A program made the position numbers and the translations under genes. Positions 34,723-42,323 of a DNA stretch of 64,000 bases are shown here, piece by piece. The notes under the pieces are model-generated. The model was not told where the DNA came from, made no database searches, and worked only from the letters and a program-made list of their open reading frames with translations. Numbering within the stretch: the first letter of the stretch is position 1; every line of letters begins with the position of its first letter. This DNA comes from Ktedonobacteria bacterium brp13 (GTDB taxonomy: Bacteria; Chloroflexota; Ktedonobacteria; Ktedonobacterales; Ktedonobacteraceae): NCBI GenBank assembly GCA_015099395.1, contig AP024096.1:1426001-1490000 (forward strand). Reading direction: 5' to 3'.

Positions 34723-36045
34723 ATGGAGAACGATATTATCTCAACAGATGTCGCAATTGTTGGTGGCGGTCTTGCCGGTCTGAGCGCTGCTACCTATCTG
34801 GCCCGCGCCGGAATGGATGTGACGCTCTTTGAGAAGTCCAACCACCTGGGTGGACGCGCTGCTACTCAGGAGCACAAGGGCTACGCCTTTAATCACGGTA
34901 TCCACGCCTTCTGCTATGGCAGTACGGGTACCAGGGTCCTGCGTGAGCTAGGTGTGACCTATCGCTATCAAAATCCGCGCGGCGTTCAGCTCTATGCGCA
35001 GGGCCGCTTCTCCTCCGCGCCCGTTTCCGCAAGCACCATCCTGCGCACAGACTTTCTCACCACCGCCGAAAAGATGGAGTTTGTGGGCCTGTTCACCAAA
35101 ATCATTTGCACCAAACCCGCTAGCGCCGGAGGGCAGAGCGCGCGGGAATGGCTGGACCGCGAGGTGCGCAATCCGCATTTGCACCAGATGTTGGCTGCCT
35201 TTGCTCGTACGCTAACCTATTGTGCCAACCTTGATCTGATGAGCGCCGAGGTCTTTCTCCAGCGTGTGGTTCTCAGCGATGTTCGCTACATCGATGGCGG
35301 CTGGCAGAGCATAGTGGAGTCATTACAAACCAGAGCCACAGAGGCTGGCGCACATCTTCTGAGTGGCGCACGGGCAAGCGAGCTGCTTCAGCACGGAGAG
35401 CACCACATCGAGGGCGTACGCCTGGCAGATGGTCGTAGGGTGGCTGCTCGCGCGGTCATGCTCGCCATTACACCAGCAGAGGCCCTCAAGCTGCTGGATG
35501 GCGAGAGCTACGAGCCACTGCGCCAGACCCTCGCAGCCATCCGGCCCGTACGTGTCGCCTGCCTGGATGTCGCTTTGAGTTGTCTACCTGCTCCTCAGCA
35601 CGCCATCGCCTTCGATTTGGAGCAGCCGCGTTTCCTGACCACCCAATCGCTCTTTGCCCGCGTTGCTCCCGCAGGCGGAGCGCTGATCCACACCTTTAAG
35701 CAACTTGATCCCGCTCAGCCCGGCGATCCACATCAGGACGAGCGCGACCTTGAGGAGTGGCTGGACCAGGTCCAACCCGGATGGCGTGCAGTGCTGGTCA
35801 AGCGCATTTTCCTTCCGCGCATCGAAGCAATCAGCCTTCTGCCCACCGCACACAGCGGCGGCCTGGCCGGACGTCCTGGCGTCCAGGTTCCCGGTGTCAG
35901 CAATCTCTACCTCGCTGGCGACTGGATCGGCAACGCCGGCTACCTCGCTGATGCCAGCCTCGCCAGCGCTCGCCAGGCTGCCCATCTCCTGATCCAGCAT
36001 GGCCTGCCAGCACCGCACCCCCAACTGGCAACGGATGGGATATAA
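34723..36045 (+). CDS. FAD-dependent amine-oxidase/desaturase-type oxidoreductase
   Basis: A 440-residue flavoprotein of the phytoene-desaturase/amine-oxidase superfamily. VAIVGGGLAGLSAATYLARA at residues 9-28 is the FAD dinucleotide loop, EKSNHLGGRAATQ the arginine-containing follow-up, and LYLAGDWIGNAGYLADAS near 400 the C-terminal FAD contact. The frame is open from 34591, but ATG 34723 has AAGGAG 7 bases upstream and begins just before the Rossmann strand. An ECF41-type promoter lies upstream and the ECF41 sigma factor gene follows. ECF41 factors are known to control oxidoreductases of this sort. GC content is visibly higher than in the flanks. Substrate unknown (isoprenoid or amine). Confidence 0.9.
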   Translation: MENDIISTDVAIVGGGLAGLSAATYLARAGMDVTLFEKSNHLGGRAATQEHKGYAFNHGIHAFCYGSTGTRVLRELGVTYRYQNPRGVQLYAQGRFSSAPVSASTILRTDFLTTAEKMEFVGLFTKIICTKPASAGGQSAREWLDREVRNPHLHQMLAAFARTLTYCANLDLMSAEVFLQRVVLSDVRYIDGGWQSIVESLQTRATEAGAHLLSGARASELLQHGEHHIEGVRLADGRRVAARAVMLAITPAEALKLLDGESYEPLRQTLAAIRPVRVACLDVALSCLPAPQHAIAFDLEQPRFLTTQSLFARVAPAGGALIHTFKQLDPAQPGDPHQDERDLEEWLDQVQPGWRAVLVKRIFLPRIEAISLLPTAHSGGLAGRPGVQVPGVSNLYLAGDWIGNAGYLADASLASARQAAHLLIQHGLPAPHPQLATDGI

Positions 36046-36201
36046 TGGGAGGAAGCAGTGCAGCGATCTCCTGATTGCTATCGTTTCGCGCGAAGAGGAA
36101 CAGTGGACGGCACTCCGGATGCCAATGCCGGTGTGCCGTCTAATTGGCGAGGAGGAGATGGATCGCATCGCCACACACCCGCTGAAAACGAGGACATGAT
36201 C

Positions 36202-37077
36202 ATGAACAAACCAGAAGACACGGCACCCATCTTTCAGCACTATCGCCTGCTACTCTTCTCCATCGCCTATCGTATGCTCGGCAACGCAACCGACGCCGAG
36301 GATATCGTCCAGGATGCCTTTCTGCGCTGGCTTCAGGCCTCCGGCAACGAGGTGCAGTCACCCAAAGCCTATCTCTCGACTATTGTTGTTCGGCTCTGCC
36401 TCGATCAACTGCGCTCTGCCAGAGAGCAACGTGAGGTCTACGTGGGTCCCTGGCTTCCCGAACCCATAGCAACTGGCCAGATGCCAGAACTCTCTGAGAC
36501 AGCGGCCCAGGCCGAAGCGCTTTCGCTGGCCTTTCTCCTGATGCTGGAAAAGCTTAACCCCCTGGAACGAGCTCTTTTCCTCTTGCGTGAGGTCTTCGAG
36601 TATGAATACAGCGAGATTGCCGCCATCGTCGAAAAAAGCGAGGCCAACTGCCGCCAGATCTTCCACCGAGCCCAGCAGCATCTCGATAAGGGCCGCATGC
36701 GCTTCTCTGCCTCGCGCGAGCAGCAGGAGCGCATCACCAACCGTTTTCTCCAGGCCAGCCTCAACGGTGATATGCAAGGACTGCTCAGCCTATTGAGCAA
36801 CGACATTGTCTCGATGGGCGATAGCGGCGGCAAAGCCGCGCTTAAAGCTGGCCTGATGCCAGTCTTTGGGCCCGAGAAAGTCGCCCGTGGCTACCTCGGT
36901 GCTCTGCGCAGTCTGCCTGCTGGCGTGGTCACGCGCATCACCGAGGTCAACGGCCAGCCAGCTCTTGTCGGCTATCTCAACGAAAAACCAGTCGGTGCCA
37001 TTCTCCTGCAGATCGAGGGCGAGCAGATCTCGCATCTCTATTATGTGGTCAATCCTGAGAAGCTGAACTGGCTATAA
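36202..37077 (+). CDS. ECF41-type sigma factor with fused SnoaL-like domain
   Basis: A 291-residue sigma factor. Regions 2 (RMLGNATDAEDIVQDAFLRW) and 4 (LNPLERALFLLREVFEYEYS) take up about 170 residues. The remaining 110 form the SnoaL-like C-terminal extension of the ECF41/SigJ group. Family marks are all present: WLPEP in the linker (near residue 85), GDSGGK for the usual DGGGK, and NPEKL for NPDKL at the extreme end. The extension replaces an anti-sigma factor and modulates activity. The frame opens at 36058; ATG 36202, with GAGGA 7 bases upstream, is taken as the start, and ATG 36196 is an alternative. It probably activates the promoter at 34639-34665 before its neighbour. Confidence 0.93.
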   Translation: MNKPEDTAPIFQHYRLLLFSIAYRMLGNATDAEDIVQDAFLRWLQASGNEVQSPKAYLSTIVVRLCLDQLRSAREQREVYVGPWLPEPIATGQMPELSETAAQAEALSLAFLLMLEKLNPLERALFLLREVFEYEYSEIAAIVEKSEANCRQIFHRAQQHLDKGRMRFSASREQQERITNRFLQASLNGDMQGLLSLLSNDIVSMGDSGGKAALKAGLMPVFGPEKVARGYLGALRSLPAGVVTRITEVNGQPALVGYLNEKPVGAILLQIEGEQISHLYYVVNPEKLNWL

Positions 37078-37214
37078 CTGCTGGTTCTGTGAATTACCTG
37101 CCCTGGCATACCAGAAAATATCAAGTAATATACCTCTTTAGCGAAGGAAGATGAACCTATGTGCTCGTAGCTTTGAAGAACAACTATTGTAAAGAGGATG
37201 GTAAGTGAATCGTT

Positions 37215-37790
37215 ATGGGAAAGCCATTGTTGATTATTGTGAACGGTCTCCCTGGTACTGGAAAGACGACCCTGGCAAAACGCCTTGCGGCAGATGTACG
37301 ACTGCCAGTCTTCCATAGAGATGGCATATATGAGACACTCTACGATGCGCTTGAATGTCATATCAATGGACGCCCTCCTCTGATAGGGCCTGCTGCCTTT
37401 ACTCTGCTCCATTATTTTGCCAGCTCATTGTTAGCAGCAGGCCAATCATTGATTGTTGAGGGATTTTTTGGCCTCTCCGAAGTAGGAAGAGCCGAGTTTC
37501 TTCAACTACAACGAGCACACGATTTTGAGCCATTTCAAATTCAGTGCAAGACAGATGGCCCAGTTCTCTTGGAGCGTTTTCTTGAGCGTGCGGGGACCAG
37601 AGAGCGCCATGCCTGTCATCGTGACCTGGAATTTGTTGAACAAAACAAAGAGCGGATCTTAAAAGGTCATCATCCTCATCTCGCTCTTGGTGGTCAAGTC
37701 GTTGAAGTCGATACCACAACTTACAGTTTTGATTATGCAGGCCTACTCAATTGTATTCATATAGCTCTCTTGGATACACTTAAATCATAA
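37215..37790 (+). CDS. P-loop ATP-binding kinase-like protein (AAA_33 type)
   Basis: A 191-residue protein with Walker A GLPGTGKTT at residues 11-19 and HRDGIYETLYDAL as the following acceptor or metal-binding segment. LIVEGFFG is the Walker B-like strand and LERFLERAGTRERHACH a lid with conserved arginines. This is the AAA_33/zeta-toxin/small-molecule-kinase group, which phosphorylates nucleosides, sugars, antibiotics or peptidoglycan precursors. It is a single gene without an antitoxin partner, so a toxin role is unlikely. Confidence 0.82.
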   Translation: MGKPLLIIVNGLPGTGKTTLAKRLAADVRLPVFHRDGIYETLYDALECHINGRPPLIGPAAFTLLHYFASSLLAAGQSLIVEGFFGLSEVGRAEFLQLQRAHDFEPFQIQCKTDGPVLLERFLERAGTRERHACHRDLEFVEQNKERILKGHHPHLALGGQVVEVDTTTYSFDYAGLLNCIHIALLDTLKS

Positions 37791-38052
37791 TCGTAATACA
37801 TTATTTATCCGCGTATGTCAAAAATAATTAGGTTTCTTCTAAAATTTGTAAGACCAAACCAGTGTTGTTTTTCCAGATCTGGCAGAGGCACGGAGAAGAG
37901 TGAGCTTTTCTATGAGCCCTTCCTGTAGTCGTTTTAGTCAGCGTGAGCGTGAAACCTGGGTGTATGTAGAAGATGGCGGCTGGAGTTTCGTTGTCAGTAA
38001 GAGATCCTGTTGCGCAATTACTTATGCTGCAGTGAAAGGAACGTAGAACGAA

Positions 38053-38985
38053 ATGAAAGCAATCCGTATGCATGGCCGTGGTGGTCCAGAGCATCTCGTA
38101 TATGAAGACGCGCCACAACCACAACCCGCACAGGGAGAAGTGTTAGTGCGCATCTATGCGACGGGCGTTATTGCGACAGAATTGACCTGGAATGAAACGT
38201 ATCAGACCAAAGAAGGAGTTGCACGCCCTTTGCCTATTCCCGGACATGACCTATCTGGAGTGGTAGAGGCGGTTGGCCCTGGCGTCACTGATATCACGGT
38301 CGGATCAGAGGTCTATGCCCTGACCGCCTTTGGTCGAGACGGTGCCGAGGCAGAATATACCATTGCTCTACCCACAGAACTGGCCCCTAAGCCGCGCTCC
38401 CTCGATCACATACAGGCAGCATCTGTGCCGCTACCTGCCCTTACTGCCTGGCAAGCATTCTTTGATCATGCAAACCTTGTTGAAGAACAAACAGTCTTAA
38501 TTCACGGAGCCGCAGGAGGCGTTGGTGTCTTTGCTGTTCAACTGGCACACCTGGCAGGTGCCCATGTCATTGTAACCGCCTCTGCACGTCATCACGACTT
38601 TCTCAAAGAATTGGGAGCCGACGAAATCATTGACTATAACACCACACGCTTCGAGGATGTGGTCCATGACGTCGATATCGTCCTGGATATGGTCGGTGGC
38701 GAAATAATAGAGCGATCCTGGAATGTGTTGAAGAAGGGTGGCATCCTGGTATCCGTTGTGAATCCCCCCTCACCTGAACAAGCGAAGGCGCACGGCGTAC
38801 GCTCCGTCTGGTTTATCGTTGAACCCAGCCGAGAACAACTGATTCGGATCGGAGCATTGATCGATACTGGACGGATCCGACCCATCGTAGAGACAGTCAT
38901 TCCCTTGTCACAGGCTTCTCAAGCATATGAACAAGGCTTGAAGGGACACTTGCGCGGTAAGATAGTTCTGCGGGTAATAAACTAA
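38053..38985 (+). CDS. NADP-dependent quinone oxidoreductase-like MDR protein
   Basis: A 310-residue zinc-free medium-chain reductase. GHDLSGVVEAVGPGV near residue 60 begins the catalytic-domain core, VLIHGAAGGVGVFAVQLA near 150 is the NADP Rossmann loop with the AAGGVG signature of zeta-crystallin-like enzymes, and GLKGHLRGKIVLRV is the family end. No zinc cysteines are present. It reduces quinones or activated alkenes with NADPH. AAAGGAACG precedes the start. The next gene, a SnoaL-like protein, follows after 34 bases and probably shares the transcript. Confidence 0.9.
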   Translation: MKAIRMHGRGGPEHLVYEDAPQPQPAQGEVLVRIYATGVIATELTWNETYQTKEGVARPLPIPGHDLSGVVEAVGPGVTDITVGSEVYALTAFGRDGAEAEYTIALPTELAPKPRSLDHIQAASVPLPALTAWQAFFDHANLVEEQTVLIHGAAGGVGVFAVQLAHLAGAHVIVTASARHHDFLKELGADEIIDYNTTRFEDVVHDVDIVLDMVGGEIIERSWNVLKKGGILVSVVNPPSPEQAKAHGVRSVWFIVEPSREQLIRIGALIDTGRIRPIVETVIPLSQASQAYEQGLKGHLRGKIVLRVIN

Positions 38986-39019
38986 TTGCGCGGTTACGAT
39001 ATTAATTCAGGAGTAAGAA

Positions 39020-39436
39020 ATGTCAAAAGAAAGCAACCTTGCTGGCCTGCAGCGTTTTGCTGAGGCCGTTAACACTGGCAACTTCAGCCTCTTTTATGAT
39101 GCAGTTGCACCAGGCGCTATTGATCACGATCCTGCTTCAGGGCAGGGTACTGGCCCTGAGGGTTATGAGCGCTTCTTTAGAGAGTTCCGCACTGCTTTTC
39201 CTGATCTGGCGGTCAATGTTGAACATCTGGTCGCTGATGAGGATAATATCGCATTCGCGTATACAATAACAGGTACGCACAAGGGTACGTTGCTCGGCTT
39301 TGCGCCAACTGGAAAACAGATCAAAGTGCGCGGTATGCAGATCGGTAAGTTTGAAAATGGCAAGTTGGTAGAGCGTTGGGGAAGCTCGGACCAACTAGGC
39401 CTGTTACAACAGCTCGGTGTAGCACCCACCTCTTAA
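39020..39436 (+). CDS. SnoaL-like ester cyclase family protein
   Basis: A 138-residue NTF2-fold protein of the SnoaL polyketide-cyclase-like group. Landmarks are FAEAVNTGNFSLFYDAVAPG, HDPASGQGTGPEGYERFFRE and KVRGMQIGKFENGKLVERW. Such proteins bind small hydrophobic molecules; few are true cyclases, and many act as hydrolases or have no known substrate. AGGAG precedes the ATG. It sits behind a quinone-oxidoreductase gene, which suggests a small detoxification or modification unit. Confidence 0.88.
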   Translation: MSKESNLAGLQRFAEAVNTGNFSLFYDAVAPGAIDHDPASGQGTGPEGYERFFREFRTAFPDLAVNVEHLVADEDNIAFAYTITGTHKGTLLGFAPTGKQIKVRGMQIGKFENGKLVERWGSSDQLGLLQQLGVAPTS

Positions 39437-39475
39437 TCTCCCTGCTAACCAATCAACCTATACATATTTGTGCCG

Positions 39476-39496
39476 ATAGCCCGCTAGTCGGGCTAT
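39476..39496 (+). terminator. Terminator after the SnoaL-like gene
   Basis: ATAGCCCG (39476-39483) and CGGGCTAT (39489-39496) form a short GC-rich stem followed by TCTGCTTTGGTTTT. Confidence 0.6.
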
Positions 39497-39555
39497 TCTG
39501 CTTTGGTTTTGTGATCATGTAGAGGAGAGAGGTAGCAAGACCATTCCCAGGATAC

Positions 39556-40347
39556 CTAAGAGAGCACAAATCTTTCCAATGCGGCAGCAACGCCATCTTC
39601 AGCATTGCTTGATGTCACATAGTCAGCGGCTGATTTTACCTCGTCATTGGCGTTTCTCATTGCGATGCCCAGCCCAGAAAAGCGCAACATTTCAAGGTCA
39701 TTATGGTTGTCGCCAAAGGCAATTATTTCTTCAGGCTTTATATTGAGTAAGTGAGAGATAAAAGCTAAACCATTAGCTTTTGAAACATCTGGATGTAGAA
39801 ATTCTAGCCATGTGTGAGCAGTTTGTGTTACATAGAGTCGCCCAGAAAACTGCTGTGCTAATTCACGCCGTATTGCAGATATTTCTGCTGCAGCGCTGAA
39901 AGCCGCTATCTTTATGCACGGTTGTGTATGTAGAAGTGATATATCGTTAGTGGGCGTAACTGGCACGCTATTCAGATACCAATTGTGGAGATCATAAAGG
40001 GCTTGTTCCGCAAAGAGCTTCTGATCTGTATAGTAACAAAGCTGTAAGCCAAGCTCATGAGTTGCATTGATGATAGGCAAGACCTCATCTTGTGGCATGT
40101 ACTGTTCATGAAGAGTAGCATAGGTATGAGGATCGATGATGACGGCACCATTACTTGTAATTTGTGGTGCATTCAGTGGGAGGTATTTTCCAAACTCATG
40201 GAATATATAAGGAACGCGACCAGTAGCGATAACAAGTCTCAGCCCAGCATCTACAGCCTGATTGAGCACTGTAATCGTGTGTGGTGAGATGGTACGTTGA
40301 GGTGTCAAAAGAGTCCCATCAAGGTCAATGGCAAGAAGACGATACAT
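39556..40347 (-). CDS. Cof-type HAD-family phosphatase
   Basis: A 263-residue HAD-IIB hydrolase. Motif I DLDGTLLTP is at residues 8-16, motif II is VIATGR near 40, the lysine of motif III lies in VSKANGLAFI near 190, and motif IV is AFGDNHNDLEML near 211. The C2-type cap lies between motifs II and III. Such enzymes dephosphorylate sugar phosphates or cofactors (flavin, pyridoxal phosphate). It is a single gene, convergent with the SnoaL-like gene. Confidence 0.94.
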   Translation of the reverse strand: MYRLLAIDLDGTLLTPQRTISPHTITVLNQAVDAGLRLVIATGRVPYIFHEFGKYLPLNAPQITSNGAVIIDPHTYATLHEQYMPQDEVLPIINATHELGLQLCYYTDQKLFAEQALYDLHNWYLNSVPVTPTNDISLLHTQPCIKIAAFSAAAEISAIRRELAQQFSGRLYVTQTAHTWLEFLHPDVSKANGLAFISHLLNIKPEEIIAFGDNHNDLEMLRFSGLGIAMRNANDEVKSAADYVTSSNAEDGVAAALERFVLS

Positions 40348-40449
40348 AATTAAGAAACTCCCAGCTATCTCATGCTTGTGAAGTAAAAAATAATTTACCT
40401 CCGCCTTTAGTATACCTTTTTTTGTAACGCTGCCACAACCTGGATTAAA

Positions 40450-41244
40450 CTAATGAATGCTATGAGAATGTGTAGCAAATAGTATATACCCATACAATTG
40501 ACTACAGAAAAAGAGTAGCATAACGCAGATGACTACAATGTGAAGTTTGAGGGAGTTGAGGGAGTGTGGTAAGCGTAGTGTACCCTGTTTGTTATAGTGA
40601 GTAACGATATAAGGGATCGTGAAGAGCGAGGCAATAAGAAAAGGGAATGCTAACCAGAGTAACAGCAGGAGAAAGGAGATAGGGTAGTGGAGTAGCGTCG
40701 CTATAAGTATTAAACAAACAGTACATCCACTATAGAGAAGTGGTAGCGCCGTCAGCACTTTTATTTGAGAAAAGAGAGGATGCGTTCGTTTCGACCTCCA
40801 GATGAAAATCGCTAGAGCAAAAAGGAAACTAAACACAGAAATGATAAGTACACAGATGTGAGTGGCATAGGATAATCTATTGAGGCTAGCTGGCATGGTA
40901 ACCATTGTCTTTGAAAAAGTAGCCGTCCAATAGGTCACTTGCTTCCATGGAAGTGTTTCCTGCAGGGCAATAGTGATTGGTGGAGTAAGCATTGCTAGTG
41001 TCGACATAACTGTAAAGCGTTCTGCTCCATGTGCAGACAAGTGAGCAGTGTATGCCAATCGAGAAGCGGCATACCATGTTGCTACTGTTAACACGATGAG
41101 TAAGGATGCGGATAGCAGGATCTGCTGAAAAGATATATATGGGTAGATACAAAAAAATATCCAACTGCGAATAAGTAAGGAAGGTATGAAGAGCAGCCAC
41201 ACCGGTTTAAACAATGAAGAACGAAATGAATGAACGTGCCACAT
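40450..41244 (-). CDS. Polytopic membrane protein of unknown function
   Basis: A 264-residue, highly hydrophobic protein with about seven membrane helices, among them ILLSASLLIVLTVATWYAA, ICVLIISVFSFLFALAIFIW and PISFLLLLLWLAFPFLIASL. The N-terminus is short and positively charged. No transporter or enzyme motif is visible. It lies 102 bases from the start of the Cof phosphatase gene, reads in the same direction, and could be cotranscribed with it. Confidence 0.65.
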   Translation of the reverse strand: MWHVHSFRSSLFKPVWLLFIPSLLIRSWIFFCIYPYISFQQILLSASLLIVLTVATWYAASRLAYTAHLSAHGAERFTVMSTLAMLTPPITIALQETLPWKQVTYWTATFSKTMVTMPASLNRLSYATHICVLIISVFSFLFALAIFIWRSKRTHPLFSQIKVLTALPLLYSGCTVCLILIATLLHYPISFLLLLLWLAFPFLIASLFTIPYIVTHYNKQGTLRLPHSLNSLKLHIVVICVMLLFFCSQLYGYILFATHSHSIH

Positions 41245-41369
41245 AATAAATACTATTTATTGGTCGGCTAGACTTGTAGTAGCCACCATCTTTCTTATCA
41301 GTGATATTGAGCCATTATAACATAGATGTGGATTGTTATAGCATACATATATTTTGCATGTTTCAACAG

Positions 41370-41404
41370 AGAGAGAACGCTGGCTACTAACTAGCGTTCT
41401 CTCT
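41370..41404. terminator. Hairpin after hsp20
   Basis: AGAGAGAACGCT (41370-41381) pairs perfectly with AGCGTTCTCTCT (41393-41404) around an 11-base loop. It lies about 60 bases after the hsp20 stop on the minus strand. Confidence 0.65.
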
Positions 41405-41462
41405 CCGAGCGGCAACCATTTCAGAAAAGTTGCTGCCATTGTTCACTTCTCACAGGTTCCTA

Positions 41463-42071
41463 CTATCCTTGTTGTTGTCCTACCTGTTGCTGTCCTGTAC
41501 CAGAGGTAACTTGTTGCTGTCCTGCTTCAGAGGTAACCTGCTTTGGTTGAGCTTGACCACCTGTGATATTGAACCGTTTGGGGAGGCTTGACTGACTGAT
41601 AGGAAGCTGAATGGTGAGGATGCCATTCTCAAATTTCGTTTGGATTGCATTCGTATCGATAGGTCTGGGGAAAGTAATCGTCCGTTCAAATGAGCCAGAG
41701 GAAATTTCTTGCAAGAGCCAGTTATGACCGGCTTGATGGCGGACCATCCTACCCTGCTGAGGCTGCTGGCCTCTATCTTGCTGTTGGCTTTGCGACGGTG
41801 ATGGTTCGCTCTGATGCTCGTTTTGATGTGTGTAGCTACCGCGGATCGTTATGGCATTTTGATCAACAGTAAATTCAATATCTTCCGGTCGTACTCCGGG
41901 AAGTGCAACATCTACCTCGTAACCATTTGGTGTCTCACAGACGTCCATCGGTATTGCCATCGATGGCGCGCCAGCCATCATCCTGGGGTTTATGAAGCTT
42001 TGCTCCAGCAGTTGGTCCATCGCACGGCGAAGACTGAGTGTTTCGCGGAAGGGATCGTAACGAGTAAGCAT
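41463..42071 (-). CDS. Small heat-shock protein, Hsp20/alpha-crystallin family
   Basis: A 202-residue chaperone that holds unfolded proteins. The alpha-crystallin domain runs from about residue 43 (MDVCETPNGYEVDVALPGVR) to 165 (FENGILTIQLPISQSSLP). It is interrupted at about residues 85-110 by a glutamine- and serine-rich insert (SPSQSQQQDRGQQPQQG). The C-terminal 25 residues are also Q/T-rich repeats (GQQQVTSGTGQQQVGQQQG). The family usually has about 150 residues, so the insert and tail explain the length. It lies next to clpB and the dnaK operon on the same strand and is probably heat-induced. Confidence 0.93.
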   Translation of the reverse strand: MLTRYDPFRETLSLRRAMDQLLEQSFINPRMMAGAPSMAIPMDVCETPNGYEVDVALPGVRPEDIEFTVDQNAITIRGSYTHQNEHQSEPSPSQSQQQDRGQQPQQGRMVRHQAGHNWLLQEISSGSFERTITFPRPIDTNAIQTKFENGILTIQLPISQSSLPKRFNITGGQAQPKQVTSEAGQQQVTSGTGQQQVGQQQG

Positions 42072-42323
42072 GATTTGTATCTGCCTTTCACTTCAAGTCA
42101 ATCACACAACACGGACATGCTACGATATGTGCAGTAGCGTTAAAATGTGTAATTAAAAGGGGCTACTCTCCTCTCTTACAATTACACGCGTAAACCAACA
42201 AAAAGGTTACCGCAAGATGAAGGTTATTCACACAATAGGCGAGCAGCTTGTATATCTCTATGTTTTGTAATCGCCTACTTTGTCTGGCAAAGGAGCTTTT
42301 GTTCTTTTCTCTGCTCCCCCTCA

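Noticed and set aside
35584..36240. 218-codon open frame antisense to the flavoprotein
   Set aside because: A shadow favoured by the high GC content; the sense frame has all family motifs.
37215..37790. Zeta-toxin assignment for the P-loop protein
   Set aside because: No antitoxin-like gene adjacent, and the motifs fit small-molecule kinases equally well.
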